Below are positions 12,477 to 24,874 of a DNA stretch of 64,000 nucleotides, piece by piece. The position numbers were made by a program, and so were the translations under genes. The notes below the pieces were generated by a model, which saw only the letters and a program-made list of their open reading frames with translations, did no database searches and had not been told where the DNA came from. Source of the DNA: Mimachlamys varia (lineage: Eukaryota; Mollusca; Bivalvia; Pectinida; Pectinidae); assembly GCA_947623455.1 (NCBI GenBank), contig OX392532.1, forward strand, positions 30,106,792 to 30,170,791, given 5' to 3'. How positions within the stretch are numbered: the first letter of the stretch is position 1; the number at the start of each line of letters is the position of its first letter.

Positions 12477-13035
12477 ACAATAGGGACAATGCTGTACGAT
12501 AATTAAGGGTAAATTAGACTATGTCAGTCGTGAACGTTTCTCCTTTCTTGGCAGTGACAATAGGGACTATGCTGTACGATAATTAAGGGTAAATTAGACT
12601 ATGTCAGTCGTGAACGTTTCTCCTTTCTTGGCAGTGACAATAGGGACTATGCTGTACGATAATTAAGGGTAAATTAGATTATGTCAGTCGTGAACGTTTC
12701 TCCTTTCTTGGCAGTGACAATAGGGACTATGCTGTACGATAATTAAGGGTAAATTAGACTATGTAAGTCGTGAACGTTTCTCCTTTCTTGGCAGTGACAA
12801 TAGGGACTATGCTGTACGATAATCAAGGGTAAATTAGACTATGTATGTCGTGAACGTTTCTCCTTTCTTGGCAGTGACAATAGGGACTATGCTGTTCGAT
12901 AATTAATGGTAAATTAGATTATGTCAGTCGTGAACGTTTCTCCTTTCTTGGCAGTGACAATAGGGACAATGCTGTACGAAAATTAAGGGTAAATTAGATT
13001 ATGTCAGTCGTGAACGTTTCTCCTTTCTTGGCAGT
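12477..13035 (+). repeat. Tandem array, 80-bp unit, 7 copies
   Basis: The block GCAGTGACAATAGGGACTAT recurs every 80 bp (12551, 12631, 12711 and so on). Copies differ by single bases only. The array begins at ACAATAGGGACAATGCTGTA and ends at CTTTCTTGGCAGTG. Not coding. Confidence 0.95.
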
Positions 13036-13759
13036 GGTATACCTGCATTGATTTAGAATGCTACTAGTGCTATGAATGGCTTTAGTGATTTCGACTGGTG
13101 ACGGACAATCTTTCAACATAGTATTTTCGTTAATGAAACTAGATACGTTTTATTGTCGCTGTTATGATTTCGTTGTGAAATATGTTATATGAAGGCTGAT
13201 GTTTTATTTTATTATGCTCATACGCATGCGTAAGTGTTTTTGTCTATATTCAAGTTATTGCCATGATGAACTGGAATTAATTGTATGGAGTTTAAATATA
13301 AATTATGGGTTTGTCAATTGACCAAAATACGGAATTTTCAAATTACAGGTTCGAAACTAATACTAGTATCAACAAGTTAAATGGTTGACTTCATGATTTC
13401 ATCAGGCCATTTGTTTTGCATGTTATGATGATTGATGTTTATGTTTGATCTCCTTATGTAAGTGTGGATTTCCTATCAGAATATGAGATCTCACAACGAT
13501 GATGTGACATTACCTATATTTGGTTTAGATTTACACAACGTATGTCGTTGATTAATCATAAAACGTTAACCCTTCCGGAACATTTGGTTCATTTATTATT
13601 TCAAACGTTTGAGGTCTTAAACCTGAATAATGGCAATATTTAGCTGTTTACCAATATGAAGAAAATGTATTGAAATTTGTTTACGGATTGCGGGTGAAAT
13701 ATAGGTATCTATGTATTTTAAAAACATAAAAAAATGACCTCGCCTTTCTTAAAATACAA
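13036..13759. other. No gene seen
   Basis: Sequence beyond the 3' end of gene c (minus); nothing supportable. Confidence 0.45.
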
Positions 13760-13765
13760 TTTATT
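13760..13765 (-). terminator. Candidate poly(A) signal of gene c
   Basis: AATAAA on the minus strand, about 235 nt after the gene c stop codon. It is the first canonical hexamer noticed there. Confidence 0.4.
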
Positions 13766-13999
13766 TGCTGAGAAGAAACTTTTCAAAATACAATAAACTT
13801 GAAAGACATATTGATCCAAACACATTCAATACCTATATTCTTTGTATATTGCATTATTACTCTTCATAATAGCACGAGCATTAATAGGTTATATCTGCAG
13901 CTCTTCGAAATCAATAAAATATTTTAAACACAAAGTGGAAACATTCAGCGTTCATTTTTATATTCTTGGAAGATGAATAGGTAACACTGTTAATAATTT

Positions 14000-15808
14000 T
14001 CACTTCCTATCATCAAACGGGGTGACCCCTTTTGACCCTTTTCCAGCGGAGGCTTCGGTGCTTGATTGGATTCCAGCACTTCCGGTTAAACCGTGACCGA
14101 ACGCAGGTCTTGGCATCATAGGAAAACGCTGCATATTTTGCAAATTCCAATGCATCATGGGATGACGTGGACTATGTCGAGATTGCCATCGCGTATGTGA
14201 GATAGGAAATCTTTGGTTGGTGCCCAAAGGAAACATGTAAGCTGGAAACCGACCACTAGGCATGTTGGTTGGTTGGAACGGTCTCACGTGAGGAGATGCT
14301 CTGGTAAATGCGTGCATAGACGGTATATAAAAGGGTAAAGTATATGCAAGTGGAATCCAATAAGGGCGATTATGTATTCGTTGCATCCGATTGTTACCAT
14401 GGAACATAGGTGGACGCCAGTTTCGAGATGCTGAAATTAAAGATAAAGACAAAAATAAATAACTTGATAATAAAAAACTTGTCAAAAGACGAATTTAAAC
14501 AATATTATAATCTGAAATTTAACACATCTTGACTACGCTATCATATGGTTGACTGTCATTGGATAGAAATATCATGGCATAACATTCTGTTGAACCTGTC
14601 TTCATTATTCAAGTTAATTTAGCAGATAAACCAATGTATGTAGGAAACTAAAAGAAAGAATTCAACTGCGGAAAGATTGATATGCTGGAAGTCGATGTAA
14701 TTTAACAAAGGTGATGTCTCAAAAAATTGTCCTATAAGCAATGATAACTTCTTCGCTATTTAAAAAAAAATAATAATCTAGAATGTAGAAGTTTTTGAGT
14801 AATTACTTTAATAATACTAACCACGAACGTTATTCATTCTATGGAACATCGCCATTTGATTGGCTGCACCGCTGTTTGACATTTCTCGTCTTATACTACG
14901 CTCTGATCGAAAATGAACGGCATCCGGAAAAAAATTCCCATCTGTCAATATAAAAAGTTACGATGTTAGGTATCAAAACAAAAGCTTCTAAGTGGCATGT
15001 TTACCAAATGGTCGAGAAAACAGATAAATAGAAGAACAAACGAAAACTATTTTGTTCTTTATTGATACAGTTATAAGTATCAAATTATGTGTGAAATCAT
15101 GGTAAGATATGAATCATATCATAGCCTTAAATGCAAAACAAAAATTATAAAACTATTGTATAATACTATTAATATAAACATTATAGTGGTTATTGTTAAG
15201 AATGAAATACGCATTAATGACTTACATTATTAAGGAACGAATTACCAAAAAACTTTGATAATATCATAGTTAGATACAAGTTATACATCTTGTCTTTAGT
15301 CAAAATAGAGGTGTAAAATAATCAAATATTTGTCACGTAATGAATATTATGCTGATTGATAAAAATTGACTAATTATGAAAGAATGTATGTATATGATTG
15401 TCTAGAACTAATAAAAAATAGTAATAAGAAACGACAGCACTTTTACGAGGCATATATGCTAATCAAATAATAATGGATGGAAACAAATTTGCTTTTCCAG
15501 ATTATTAAGCACGTGACATAATGCACATTGGATAGGAATCAAAAGAAAAGACTTAAATTGTAAAACGAATAAACGATTGTTAAAACAATATCATACCTCT
15601 GAATTTGCAAACGACTTTGGTATAGTTTGTGTTTAAATAACCCATTAAGAATATAAGTTACATGTACGACCGCCAGACACCAAAATGAGCGAGCATCAGT
15701 ACCCAAAGTTTAGATAATAAAGGAATTACCGTTTAGATCATAGCTAAATACAGCTGCCACTCCAAACACGAGTAAAAATGGTGCCAACATTGTTCTGGTT
15801 AGCTGCAT
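14000..15808 (-). CDS. Gene c: 209-aa secreted basic Met/Pro/Arg-rich protein, three coding exons
   Basis: Coding exons on minus are 15812-15730 (ATG at 15808), 14941-14822 and 14430-14000 (TGA at 14002-14000), with a leader exon ending at 16358. Acceptors (TTTCTTCAG, ATTGACAG, AATTTCAG) and donors (ACG|GTAATT, GTG|GTTAGT) fit, and both coding introns are phase 1. Residues 1-22 are a signal peptide. Residues 38-46 read RSERSIRRE, a dibasic R-x-x-R site that a furin-like protease could cut. The rest is rich in Met, Pro, Arg, Phe and His (for example FPMMPRPAFGHG) with no cysteine, then a Ser/Thr/Gly tail ending GVTPFDDRK. I know no matching family. Composition and exon plan place it with the other Met-rich secreted genes here; a role in an extracellular matrix is inferred. 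Confidence 0.75.
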
Positions 15809-16357
15809 TTCACTGAAGAAATAAAAAAAATTATAATAAAAAAACAACAAAAAAACAAAATACAAAACACATTTCGGTATGTGAAATGTACATAATTTTT
15901 ATGAAATCCATTTTTTTTTGTCTTTCTTTATCGGTAAAGTCGCGGATTGTGCCGAAAAAAATTAACAACATCATATTGTCTGTATTTTATGAATTGTTTA
16001 CTTGTCCTTTATTAGGTACATAAAAATGCGGTAGAATTTATATGAAAATGATAAAGATGACTAAGAATTAATTGATGTCAAACTAAATCAAGTTGTGTCA
16101 TCTAAATATATGTTGTTATCAAATGTATTGAATCATTTTTTTTTCGTTTAATCAAAATTAAAATTCAAACACAACCGATCTAATAGTTCAAATATACCAA
16201 TTGTTACATATTAGTTATGAATGTGAAGAACAATAAATATAATGTATCCTTTGGAAGGAAAATATATTTTTATATTTAGTTAAATTATAAAATGAAAACA
16301 TTTAATGATGCATTTTTTTCCTGATAAACAAACTGTTTTAAATGAAATATGGCTTAC

Positions 16358-16404
16358 CTTTTAAATGGTCTTCTGTCGTCAGTTTACGATAATTCCCTTT
16401 TATA
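16358..16404 (-). promoter_or_regulatory. TATA box and short leader exon of gene c
   Basis: On minus, TATAAAA begins at 16404 and a start near 16376 would be 28 bp on. A leader of about 19 nt ends at 16358 in the strong donor AAAAG|GTAAGCC, which joins the acceptor before 15812. The leader is unusually short, and no clear initiator motif is seen. Confidence 0.5.
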
Positions 16405-17550
16405 AGGCGGTCAGTTACTCACGCCATTGACCCTGTCCCGTTCACCTTTGCACCTTGTCATCAAAATGACCAATACAGGTAAGGCATGTTATGTGTCAAT
16501 CTTTGACTGACGGACGTAAACACAAGGTGTGTCCTTTATTTAGCTTTCATTTCTGTCTTTACATTTTCGACCCCCAGTTTCATCCTTGCAGATAAGAATT
16601 GCTAATACAGACATACAGGTATGTATTAAAATGGTTTAATTATTTACTGAACGATGTTTTGTAATGTATAAGCTTTTTATTCTTACACCGTTTACACCTT
16701 TATTATTACTCATGGGTTATATTCCATATCCTAGCTTTGCAAAACAATCCCGTTTCCTTAGTACATTCAATCAATTTAAAAGAAAAACAAAAACAAACAA
16801 ACCGATAAAGCAAATATTATAAAACCAGATTTTAATGTACCAAGATAGATAACCCCGTCTTTTCATTCTGAATTCTTTCACTGTGCTAAATATTTCCTTC
16901 TATAAGGATATTGATCAACTTATATTGAAATAAATATATATTCTATCTATTAAGTTCGATATTGTTGATATATTTTTTTAATTGTCCATAATGACGAAAT
17001 ATTGTGAAAATTAGATAGTGCAATAATCATACATATGTTTCGTAGGTGTTCTGTTATTGATACTAATTAGGTTTGAGTATTGTGTCAAACTAGGATGATG
17101 TACATGTAACTGACATATTAGACAGTTATAATTAGTCAACACAATAAATGATGGTTTGGTTTTTGCATCCACATTATATTTATTTGTATCTGCTTATTCT
17201 CAACTGAATTAAAATCTTATTAGGTATATAATTAGAGTTTGTTTGCCCCAGTGAGTTTTCACTTGCAGATACTGAAATGTAACATGTTTTACCTCCGCAA
17301 AAACATGTACCTAGTGGTTATACTTTAAACATTTCCAGTCTTCATACTCTGGTTGTTTCAAGGACGTTAAACCCCGATCAACAATCTCCAAACATAGCTC
17401 AATGAATAGATAAGGAAACTATGAATCAACACTAAGTATTAGTTCATTTTCTACTTAGAAACTACTAAACAGTCAAACTACGTATTCTCAAATAACTCAA
17501 ATACTCAGTTTAACTCAAAGTATGTATCTGTCCCGGCCAGACTTCATTAC
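16405..17550. other. No gene seen (upstream of gene c)
   Basis: AT-rich flank. I see no supportable exon or RNA gene. Confidence 0.45.
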
Positions 17551-17630
17551 AACAAATTCGAACTCGCCTCAACAGATTCGAACTCGTCTCAATATATTCA
17601 AACTTGCCTCAACAAATTCGAACTCGCCTA
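17551..17630 (+). repeat. Tandem repeat, 20-bp unit, 4 copies
   Basis: AACAAATTCGAACTCGCCTC and three close variants at 17571, 17591 and 17611. Confidence 0.9.
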
Positions 17631-17689
17631 ACTCAAACACTCGGATACCTCAAAGTTTTCTCATGGTCCCATCGATTTCATGAAACATA

Positions 17690-17890
17690 CGGTAGATGAA
17701 AAAAACAGAGAATACCGAAGCGTCAACAAAACCATAACCCGAACTCAAATCTATCAAACTAGAGGCAAAACATGAGCAAAGGAAATATTTAATTGATACC
17801 CTGGTAAAAGTACAAGATAATAAGACAAGGTGTTTCGAAGAGTAAGCGTCTTCAGCTTCATCGAAGACACTCGCCATGTAAATGGACCGA
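17690..17890 (-). mobile_element. Penelope-like 3' tail fragment
   Basis: Minus-strand tail with AGAGAATACCGAAGCGTCAA and AGTAAGCGTCTTCAGCTTCA on plus. Same order as in the other copies. Confidence 0.6.
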
Positions 17891-18789
17891 TTTCGTGCAG
17901 GAAGCACTAACGTTTATGGAACAAAAGCAGTTTTTCTCTTTGCATAAGGTTTTTTTTTTCATTTTCGGATGATCACGAAATCTTTTGTTTGGCTATTTTT
18001 TTCGTTTTTCTGTCTTTCTTCTTGTGTTTAATGCCGTATAAGGTTATATTTAGCTAATATACCAACGGTATTTACTTTATTACTTTATTTACTTTACTAA
18101 GACAAACTGTATTACAATGTTGTTGTACATATTGCAATTATGTGTTACGTTTATTACCGGATCTCGGGTTAAATTTCACGGTAAAGGATATTTCGATAAA
18201 AGTTGCAATGAAATTAATATGATAATAAATAAGGAACACGTTACACGAATTTCTTTAAAAAATAAATTTTTCTGAGTTTTCAGAATTTCCCCATTAGTGT
18301 GTAAACAGTGAATATCATTAAAAACATAGAAGTCCGAATACTTAGGTGATGTAGAAAGTTTAAGCTCTGGTTCACAAAAATATGTTTGTAGAAATGGGAG
18401 CCCCCGAAAACAACATAAAAAGAAGGAATGCATTTAAGGAAACATGTTATATTCCTCAAAAAAGCAGCACTGATTTGTCTCATTGAGGTATCATAAATAG
18501 CACGTGTCTGAACTCTATAACCTGCTTTAAGTAACTTAATAATGATCAATCAATAAACGGTGTCAATTGACCTGAAAAGTCGAGCAGTCCATTTATATAG
18601 ACTAAAGGTATAATGTCTTCAACCTTCAAGGATGTACCCGAACCTTCTGCTGGATATCCAAAAAAGAGTTTATATTCAAGGTACCAGCAGCGAAGTAACA
18701 TAGAATTAGCATTAATATAAATTGGTTTTATGTACAAGGCTTACAAGTTAAATCATAAATACATTGTTTAATATGTATTTATAGATGTG
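17891..18789. other. No gene seen
   Basis: Several minus-strand open stretches (18176-18737) overlap in different frames, without splice sites, signal peptide or domain. They may be remnants of an element that I do not recognise. Confidence 0.4.
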
Positions 18790-18975
18790 TTATTACAGTA
18801 AACGTACTTAATTTTGCGCAATCAAATTTTCGCGCATTGAGTTTTTGGCATATTAGTGCAATGATTAATTCGCGCATCTGTGATAATTACTATATAAGCA
18901 GCATACCAACACTACAATTAGCGCAATCATATTTAAGCGCAAAACCTTCAACAGGAAAAACGCTAAAATAATATA
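18790..18975 (+). repeat. MITE-like repeat, related to 5085-5285
   Basis: Shares TTGCGCAATCAAA, TTCGCGCA and CTGTGATAATTACTATATAA with the copy in gene b intron 1, and has GCGCAA/GCGC-rich flanks. Confidence 0.5.
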
Positions 18976-19737
18976 ACCATGAAAATATATCCGTTTACAG
19001 TGTTATATTTTTCAATAACAAATTATAATTATCAAGTGATTTTCCTGTATAACAAACTACAACAAATTTTGTGCAATATACACGATAACTGGTTGTTAGT
19101 CGAATCCTTTTTGTGTACATTTTATATTTATTTTACCCTATGTCTAACTCCCCCTTCATCATGCCGAGTTTCCTATAGTTTTATTACAATTTACTTTTAA
19201 ATAATAACCTTTGCAAATTTACAGATATTGTAACATAAAAGAAGTTTTGATTATCAGCATATTTAATTTCGAATGTTTGAGTGCATTTATTTCAATTTAC
19301 TCTGGCAGTGCTGTTACAAGAAATTTAATCTTGCAATGTTAAATACATGTCAGATAGGTAGAAATACATAACGAAAACCGAGGTTACACATGTATTTATG
19401 AGAGAGGTGAAAATAAAATGGGTTCAAACATATAGTTGTGCATTGAAGCATGAACTGTGTCAGGTTAATAAAACATCATACTCATCATATACTTCTACAC
19501 TGATGTGAACTTTACCTCCCCCTTACAGCAATGACAGTGAAGTTGTTGAATATCTAGGGAAGTATCCCGCGACAACTATATTGTCACGACTTGTCAATTC
19601 CTAGGTTCGAACAAGATGTACAACGTCTGTTTGGAGGAGAATCTTTGTGATTCTACCATGACCCCCGAAACCCAACATAGCAGGGTTCCGGACAAAGACA
19701 TGTGTCGCTATGACGACGAGTTCCTGCCAATGAGGAG
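18976..19737. other. No gene seen (upstream of gene d)
   Basis: Flank of the gene d promoter; no repeat or exon recognised. Confidence 0.45.
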
Positions 19738-19806
19738 TATAAATGGTAGACGAAATGCCGTACTCAGTGCCAGGAGCCATTTTGTCACCAGCCCGAAACT
19801 GTCAAG
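19738..19806 (+). promoter_or_regulatory. Core promoter and noncoding leader exon of gene d
   Basis: TATAAA at 19738-19743 is followed by a TCAGT initiator with its A at 19766, 28 bp on. A 41-nt leader runs to 19806, then the consensus donor CAAG|GTAAGTGAG. It joins the acceptor TTTTTGTTCCAG before 21045, 26 nt upstream of the ATG. I chose this pairing because promoter spacing and both splice sites are all near consensus. Confidence 0.65.
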
Positions 19807-21070
19807 GTAAGTGAGAATTTATTGGTACAAGTACCTCAATATTTCCATGATCAAAGTGACAAGCGAACTCTAAAACTTTGTTGTTTTGTGGTTCACAAAG
19901 TTGGCTGTGTACTTTTAATGCTATTGTACATTGTAGAGTTTGAGTGATGTTAAAAAACATTCGCTTGTGGATATACTCGTGGAGATTAAATAAAAGCGAA
20001 ATAAGCGAGAATTTCAACACCGCGAACAGTACCACTTTTACAGTATTATCGATTTTGTCGTCTGAAGCAAAGTATTGAATACTACGTCGAAATAAACGTC
20101 TTTTTTATTTGTTGAAGCTTAGGATAGTTTAGACTTTTAATATGCTGGTGTTATAAGTTTAAAGTGGGCGGACCACGGCTATACCTTTTATTGTTCGCCG
20201 CTTGAAAATATTTAATATTTAACTACTACTGATAACTGTTACAGACCTTTTCTCATCATAACAGGTAAATTAATGGATTATCCAAAACAAACTTACGTAT
20301 AAATAGTATAGACGAGCGTAATTTCAAAATTGAACCTTTATATTGTACAGTACTTTAAACTGTTAATTTGATACTAAGTATATCATATTGGTACATGAGT
20401 AGTAAGGAAGCTGAGTCATTCTTTTTATTAAAAAAATCAAACTTTTCACAAATTTTAAAATACAGCCAAAATTTTCAACTGACCGATAAAAGAAAACAAT
20501 CGTAATCTTTAATTTAAACTACTTTAATTTTTTCCATATACGCGTAGTGTTATCATACCAAACAAAACGATACCAGATTTATGATAATCATGGAGATTTG
20601 GTGAACAACGCTTTTTATGGTACATACAAATAATAACATATTTTGTATCTTGCCAGAGTAGTTTATGTTTTAAAATATCATTAGCAAAGATAATAGTATA
20701 TATTGTCAATGTTATCTTTTAAGGTGAAAACTATCTAAGGTTGGGACTAAACTACAAAATGTAAGATATGCAAATATTTACATAAAAATTAATATTATAT
20801 AATAAATTAAATACACACTCAATTATTAATTTTGAATTATGCATATTACCCATTCTTTAAAAGAATACCAGTATTCATAATTTCTATTAATATAACTCAG
20901 ACCTAGGAAGGCTATTTTGACTGTAATAAATTGTCATCCTTGTTTATCTACGTTGTTATAAATTGTAATTTTGTTTGTTATAACGCTTTCTTCTGCATTC
21001 AAGACTAAATCTATACTATAGCCCGACTTTTATTTTTGTTCCAGAATAAACACCAACTCCAAGTACCATA

Positions 21071-24000
21071 ATGAAGATCAGCATGTGCTTCAACCTCAAA
21101 TCCTTCCTTCTTCTATGTCACGTGATCACTTTGGTGGCTGCGGGAGGAGGCGGAGCAGAAATGGCGAAGAAAATGATGAAGGGTATATTTAATCTGCTGA
21201 CTACCAGTTTAACTACTTTAAAGTTTTTAATTTTATATATTTTATTTTATACTTCATGTAACTATACCTTTTGAGGATACGATACATACTTGATTCATTC
21301 TGTCGACTGAGCATTTGTCTTTTTCAATTACATAGTAATTTACGCTTAGCAACTGCCTTTCAAACGATCTACACTTCCATGTAACGGAAATATCTAAGCA
21401 AAACGCCAAAGTGATGAGTACATATTTGTTCTAAAATAAACTAGATATTTTGATTAACTGTTTTCCTTCAAAAACTGTTTAAATTTGGGAGATTTCAATC
21501 TGATAAGGAAATAATATTTTCATTGAAAAGGTTCGTTCTACGTTTGATTCGAAATTTATTACGAGTATAATAATATATGATTTACAAGGAAACTCCTTAT
21601 CAAGATTGGGGGATCTCTATACAGTGACTCTCTTTGAAATGGTTCCCTTTCAACCAAATAAGTATATGGATTCATAGTAATGCATGCATAACAAACTGGA
21701 AAAAAATATCGATGATAAAACTCAACAATCGATAAAAGATTGAGCATTATCCCGAAAAAAAAATTCTATGAATTTTCTGAAATCATTTACTTTACAATCG
21801 GTATTTTAAGAATATCTAAATATTATTTATAATATATTCTTAAAAATCATATAGATAAATATATAACATTTCGTAAAGGCAAAGGCCCAATAATCACAGA
21901 CAATTAAGTACGTCATTTAAAATTAGTACATGTATTGATTTGGTCCTTTATGGATTTTTTCATGTAACTACCATTAACTATCTATAACGTTTAACGATTT
22001 GAACACAATATACTTTAAGGGCAAAATAACAAACAATACGTTACTTTGAATTAGAATTTCTTCAAAATGACGTTTTACTTTAAACACACTTGAAGTGTGG
22101 AAAATACAATGTAGAGTTTGAAAAGCTTCTAACCAACAGCTGCCTATATAAAGAGTTAAATACTTTAAAGTACTAATTTAATTCGTCTTCTAATTTTTTT
22201 TAAGATAAAAGGGTTTTACGAACCTGACCCTTCTGCTACTACATTAGATAAGAAAATTTCGATTCCCACCTTTTAGTCCTTAGCATCACTGACGAGTCCT
22301 AGAAGGACAAAACAACTATATGATGCCGTTTAGTTCATTTTTTTCGGTATACTTCCATCTTTCAGGTAAAATGATGGGAATGCCGATGATGCCGAAACCT
22401 ATGGGCGGTATGATGTCTGCTGGTATGATGATGGCAATGTCCAACCCGATGATGGCAAAGGGTGCAATGCCAATGGGCGGTATGCCAATGGGTGGGATGC
22501 CTATGGGTGGGATGCCTATGGGCGGTATGCCAATGGGTGGAATGCCTATGGGCGGTATGCCAATGGGTGGAATGCCTATGGGCGGTATGCCTGCTGGCGG
22601 TAAACCAATGAAAATGAAACCTGGGGGACGTGCTCCTGACGACATGGAAGGAATGGCGGCTGCAGGCGGCGAGGAGGCTGGCGCAGGAGCCGCTGCACCG
22701 AAGGGAGGCATGACCAATAATGTAATGATGATGATGGCTCCAGCGGGAAGTGGCATGGGAGGAATGATGTCAGGTCCAATGTCACCTATGACGAAAAAGA
22801 TGATGAAGATGGGTGGCATGGGAATGCCATCTATGGGAGGCATGATGGGTGGTATGCCAATGGGAGGTATGATGGGTGGTATGCCAATGGGTATGAAGCC
22901 TATGGGAGGTATGATGGGTAGTATGCCGATGGGTATGAAGCCTATGGGAGGTATGATGGGTGGTATGCCGATGGAAAGTATGATGAGTGGTATGCCCATG
23001 GGAGGTATGATGGGTGGTATGCCCATGGGAATGAAGCCTATGGGTATGAAGCCTATGGGAGGTATGATGGGTGGTATGCCGATGGGAATGAAGCCTATGG
23101 GAATGAAACCAATGGGAGGTAAGATGGGTGGTATGCCAATGGGAGAAATGCCTATGGGAGGTATGATGGGTGGTATGCCATCGGGAGGTATGATGGGTGG
23201 TATGCCCATGGGAATGAAACCTATGGGAGGTATGATGGGTGGTATGCCAACGGGAGGTATGATGGGTGGTATGCCCATGGGAATGAAACCTATGGGAGGT
23301 AAGATGGGTGGTATGCCTATGGGAATGAAACCTATGGGCGGTATGATGGGTGGTATGCCAATGGGAGGTATGATGGGTGGTATGCCCATGGGAATGAAAC
23401 CAATGGGAATGAAACCTATGGGTGGTATGATGGGTGGTATGCCAATGGGAGAAATGCCTATGGGAGGTATGATGGGTGGTATGCCGATGGAAGGTATGAT
23501 GGGTGGTATGCCTATGGGCATGAAGCCTATGGGAATGAAGCCTATGGGAATGAAAACTATGGGAGGTATGATGGGTGGTATGCCATCGGGAGGTATGATG
23601 GGTGGTATGCCCATGGGAATGAAACCTATGGGAAAGTCTATGGGAATGAAACCTATGGGTGGTATGATGGGAATGCCTATGGGAGGTATGATGTCTGGTG
23701 GTGCAATGCCGATGGGAGGAATGCCAATGGGAATGTCACCCATGCCATCAAAGTCAAAAAGTAAGTTATATATGTCACAAAGAAATGAATGGAATATAAT
23801 ATCGAGTAAACAGTTATGTGCAAGTGCCCAAAAATTACTCATGAACTAGAAAAAGGAAAGAAAAGGAAAAAATCCTGTATTCAATGTTATTTATAAGGGT
23901 AATTGATAGGTAATTTATTTCGAAATCTTTGAAAAAGAACTATCTTTTCAGAAAGTTGACATCCATGTTCATACCATCTTATATAAGATGTGGTCTGACT

Positions 24001-24601
24001 TTCCTCAATTCTCATTGGCTAAACTATGGTCACATGTATATCTATATTTTATGATATCTACCTGATATTTCTATTTTTAGAAACACCGAGTCAATATTGC
24101 ACAATCATTGTATACTCATGCATGAAACTGTAAATTTAATTCTTTATCAAGACAAACCCAAAAACAAGTTTCACATCTAATATAAAAATTAAGGGCCTTT
24201 GATTCGGTCAATATGGTGTTATACCAACCTGGAAGAATCTAAAATATTAACCTCGGGCTAACGCCAACGGTCAATATTTGATTTTACCAGGTTGGTATAA
24301 CACCATATCAAAGGTCCATAATTGATAATTATGTATGTTAATAGCTAGGATAACGTTATCGCACACTCGTAAACATGTTGTTTCTGATAATATAACCAAA
24401 ATATAAAAATGTTGCGAAAATGATGGTGGGAATTCATACTACCAAAACATGTGGTATTGTACGTCAGCTATGCTAATGAATATGAATACAAACAACATGA
24501 AATGGATTAATTTCAGAATGATGTATTGATAAAACTTTCTTTTGTATCCCAAAGACATTTTGATACATTGTTTTCTGTTTCTTTCAGAAGGTGCATACTG
24601 A
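21071..24601 (+). CDS. Gene d: ~506-aa secreted Met-Gly-Pro repeat protein (abductin/matrix-like)
   Basis: Exons are 19766-19806 (leader), 21045-21182 (ATG 21071), 22366-23760 and 24588 to about 24700 (TGA 24599-24601). Coding introns are phase 1, with borders G|GTATAT, CTTTCAG, AAAAA|GTAAGT and TTTCTTTCAG, and the frame is kept throughout. Residues 1-24 are a signal peptide (cleavage likely LVAA|GGGG). Residues 38-502 are low-complexity: first repeats of PMGGM, then a short Ala/Glu/Asp-rich island (GMAAAGGEEAGAGAAAPKGG), then many units of the type GGMMGGMPMGMKPMG with regular lysines. The tail PSKSKKGAY ends the protein. There is no cysteine after the signal. Known relatives in composition are scallop abductin (Gly/Met repeats, hinge ligament) and Met-rich nacre proteins. 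I infer a structural extracellular protein; ligament, shell or byssus is undecided. Confidence 0.85.
22210..22350 (-). repeat. R repeat fragment abutting the gene d repeat exon
   Basis: Inverted R copy: ACCTGACCCTTCTGCTAC, GATTCCCACCTTTTAGTCC, GACGAGTCCTAGAAGGAC, then TTCATTTTTTTCGGTATACT. It runs into the pyrimidine-rich tract that ends at the exon acceptor (22364-22365). Confidence 0.75.
24193..24317. mobile_element. Small hairpin MITE in gene d intron
   Basis: GGGCCTTTGAT and ATATGGTGTTATACCAACCT at the left are mirrored by AGGTTGGTATAACACCATAT and ATCAAAGGTCC at the right. The interior is about 60 bp and non-coding. It lies between the last two exons of gene d. Confidence 0.75.
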
Positions 24602-24678
24602 TGTCTTACTCAGCCTAGCTACATGATCATCCTCTCTGTGCCATTCTCACTTTTTTCATGTTTTCTTACATATTGAGC

Positions 24679-24684
24679 AATAAA
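24679..24684 (+). terminator. Poly(A) signal of gene d
   Basis: AATAAA 78 nt after the stop codon of the last exon. Confidence 0.7.
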
Positions 24685-24874
24685 CCAGTATTACAAACGC
24701 AAAATATCGCCCTTTTATTATGAATGTGAATCTGGGAATATCGTCAACCCTAAATTCATGATTTCTTTCAAAGACATAGAAAGCAGAAAAATACATTTAT
24801 ATATCGCCACTGTGATACGCAATGATATCGGTTTTTAATCGTGTATGCTCAAAACTCGAAATTTCCGAACCTTA

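Noticed and set aside
22320..22364. ATG at 22320 as the start of the Met-Gly-Pro protein
   Set aside because: These codons lie in an R repeat and intron end. The acceptor at 22364-22365 and the phase-1 donor at 21182 give a secreted protein instead.
22316..23842. 508-codon open frame antisense to the gene d repeat exon
   Set aside because: It is the mirror of Met-Gly-Pro codons, which give no stops in reverse. The sense strand has signal peptide, splice sites and poly(A) signal; the antisense has none.
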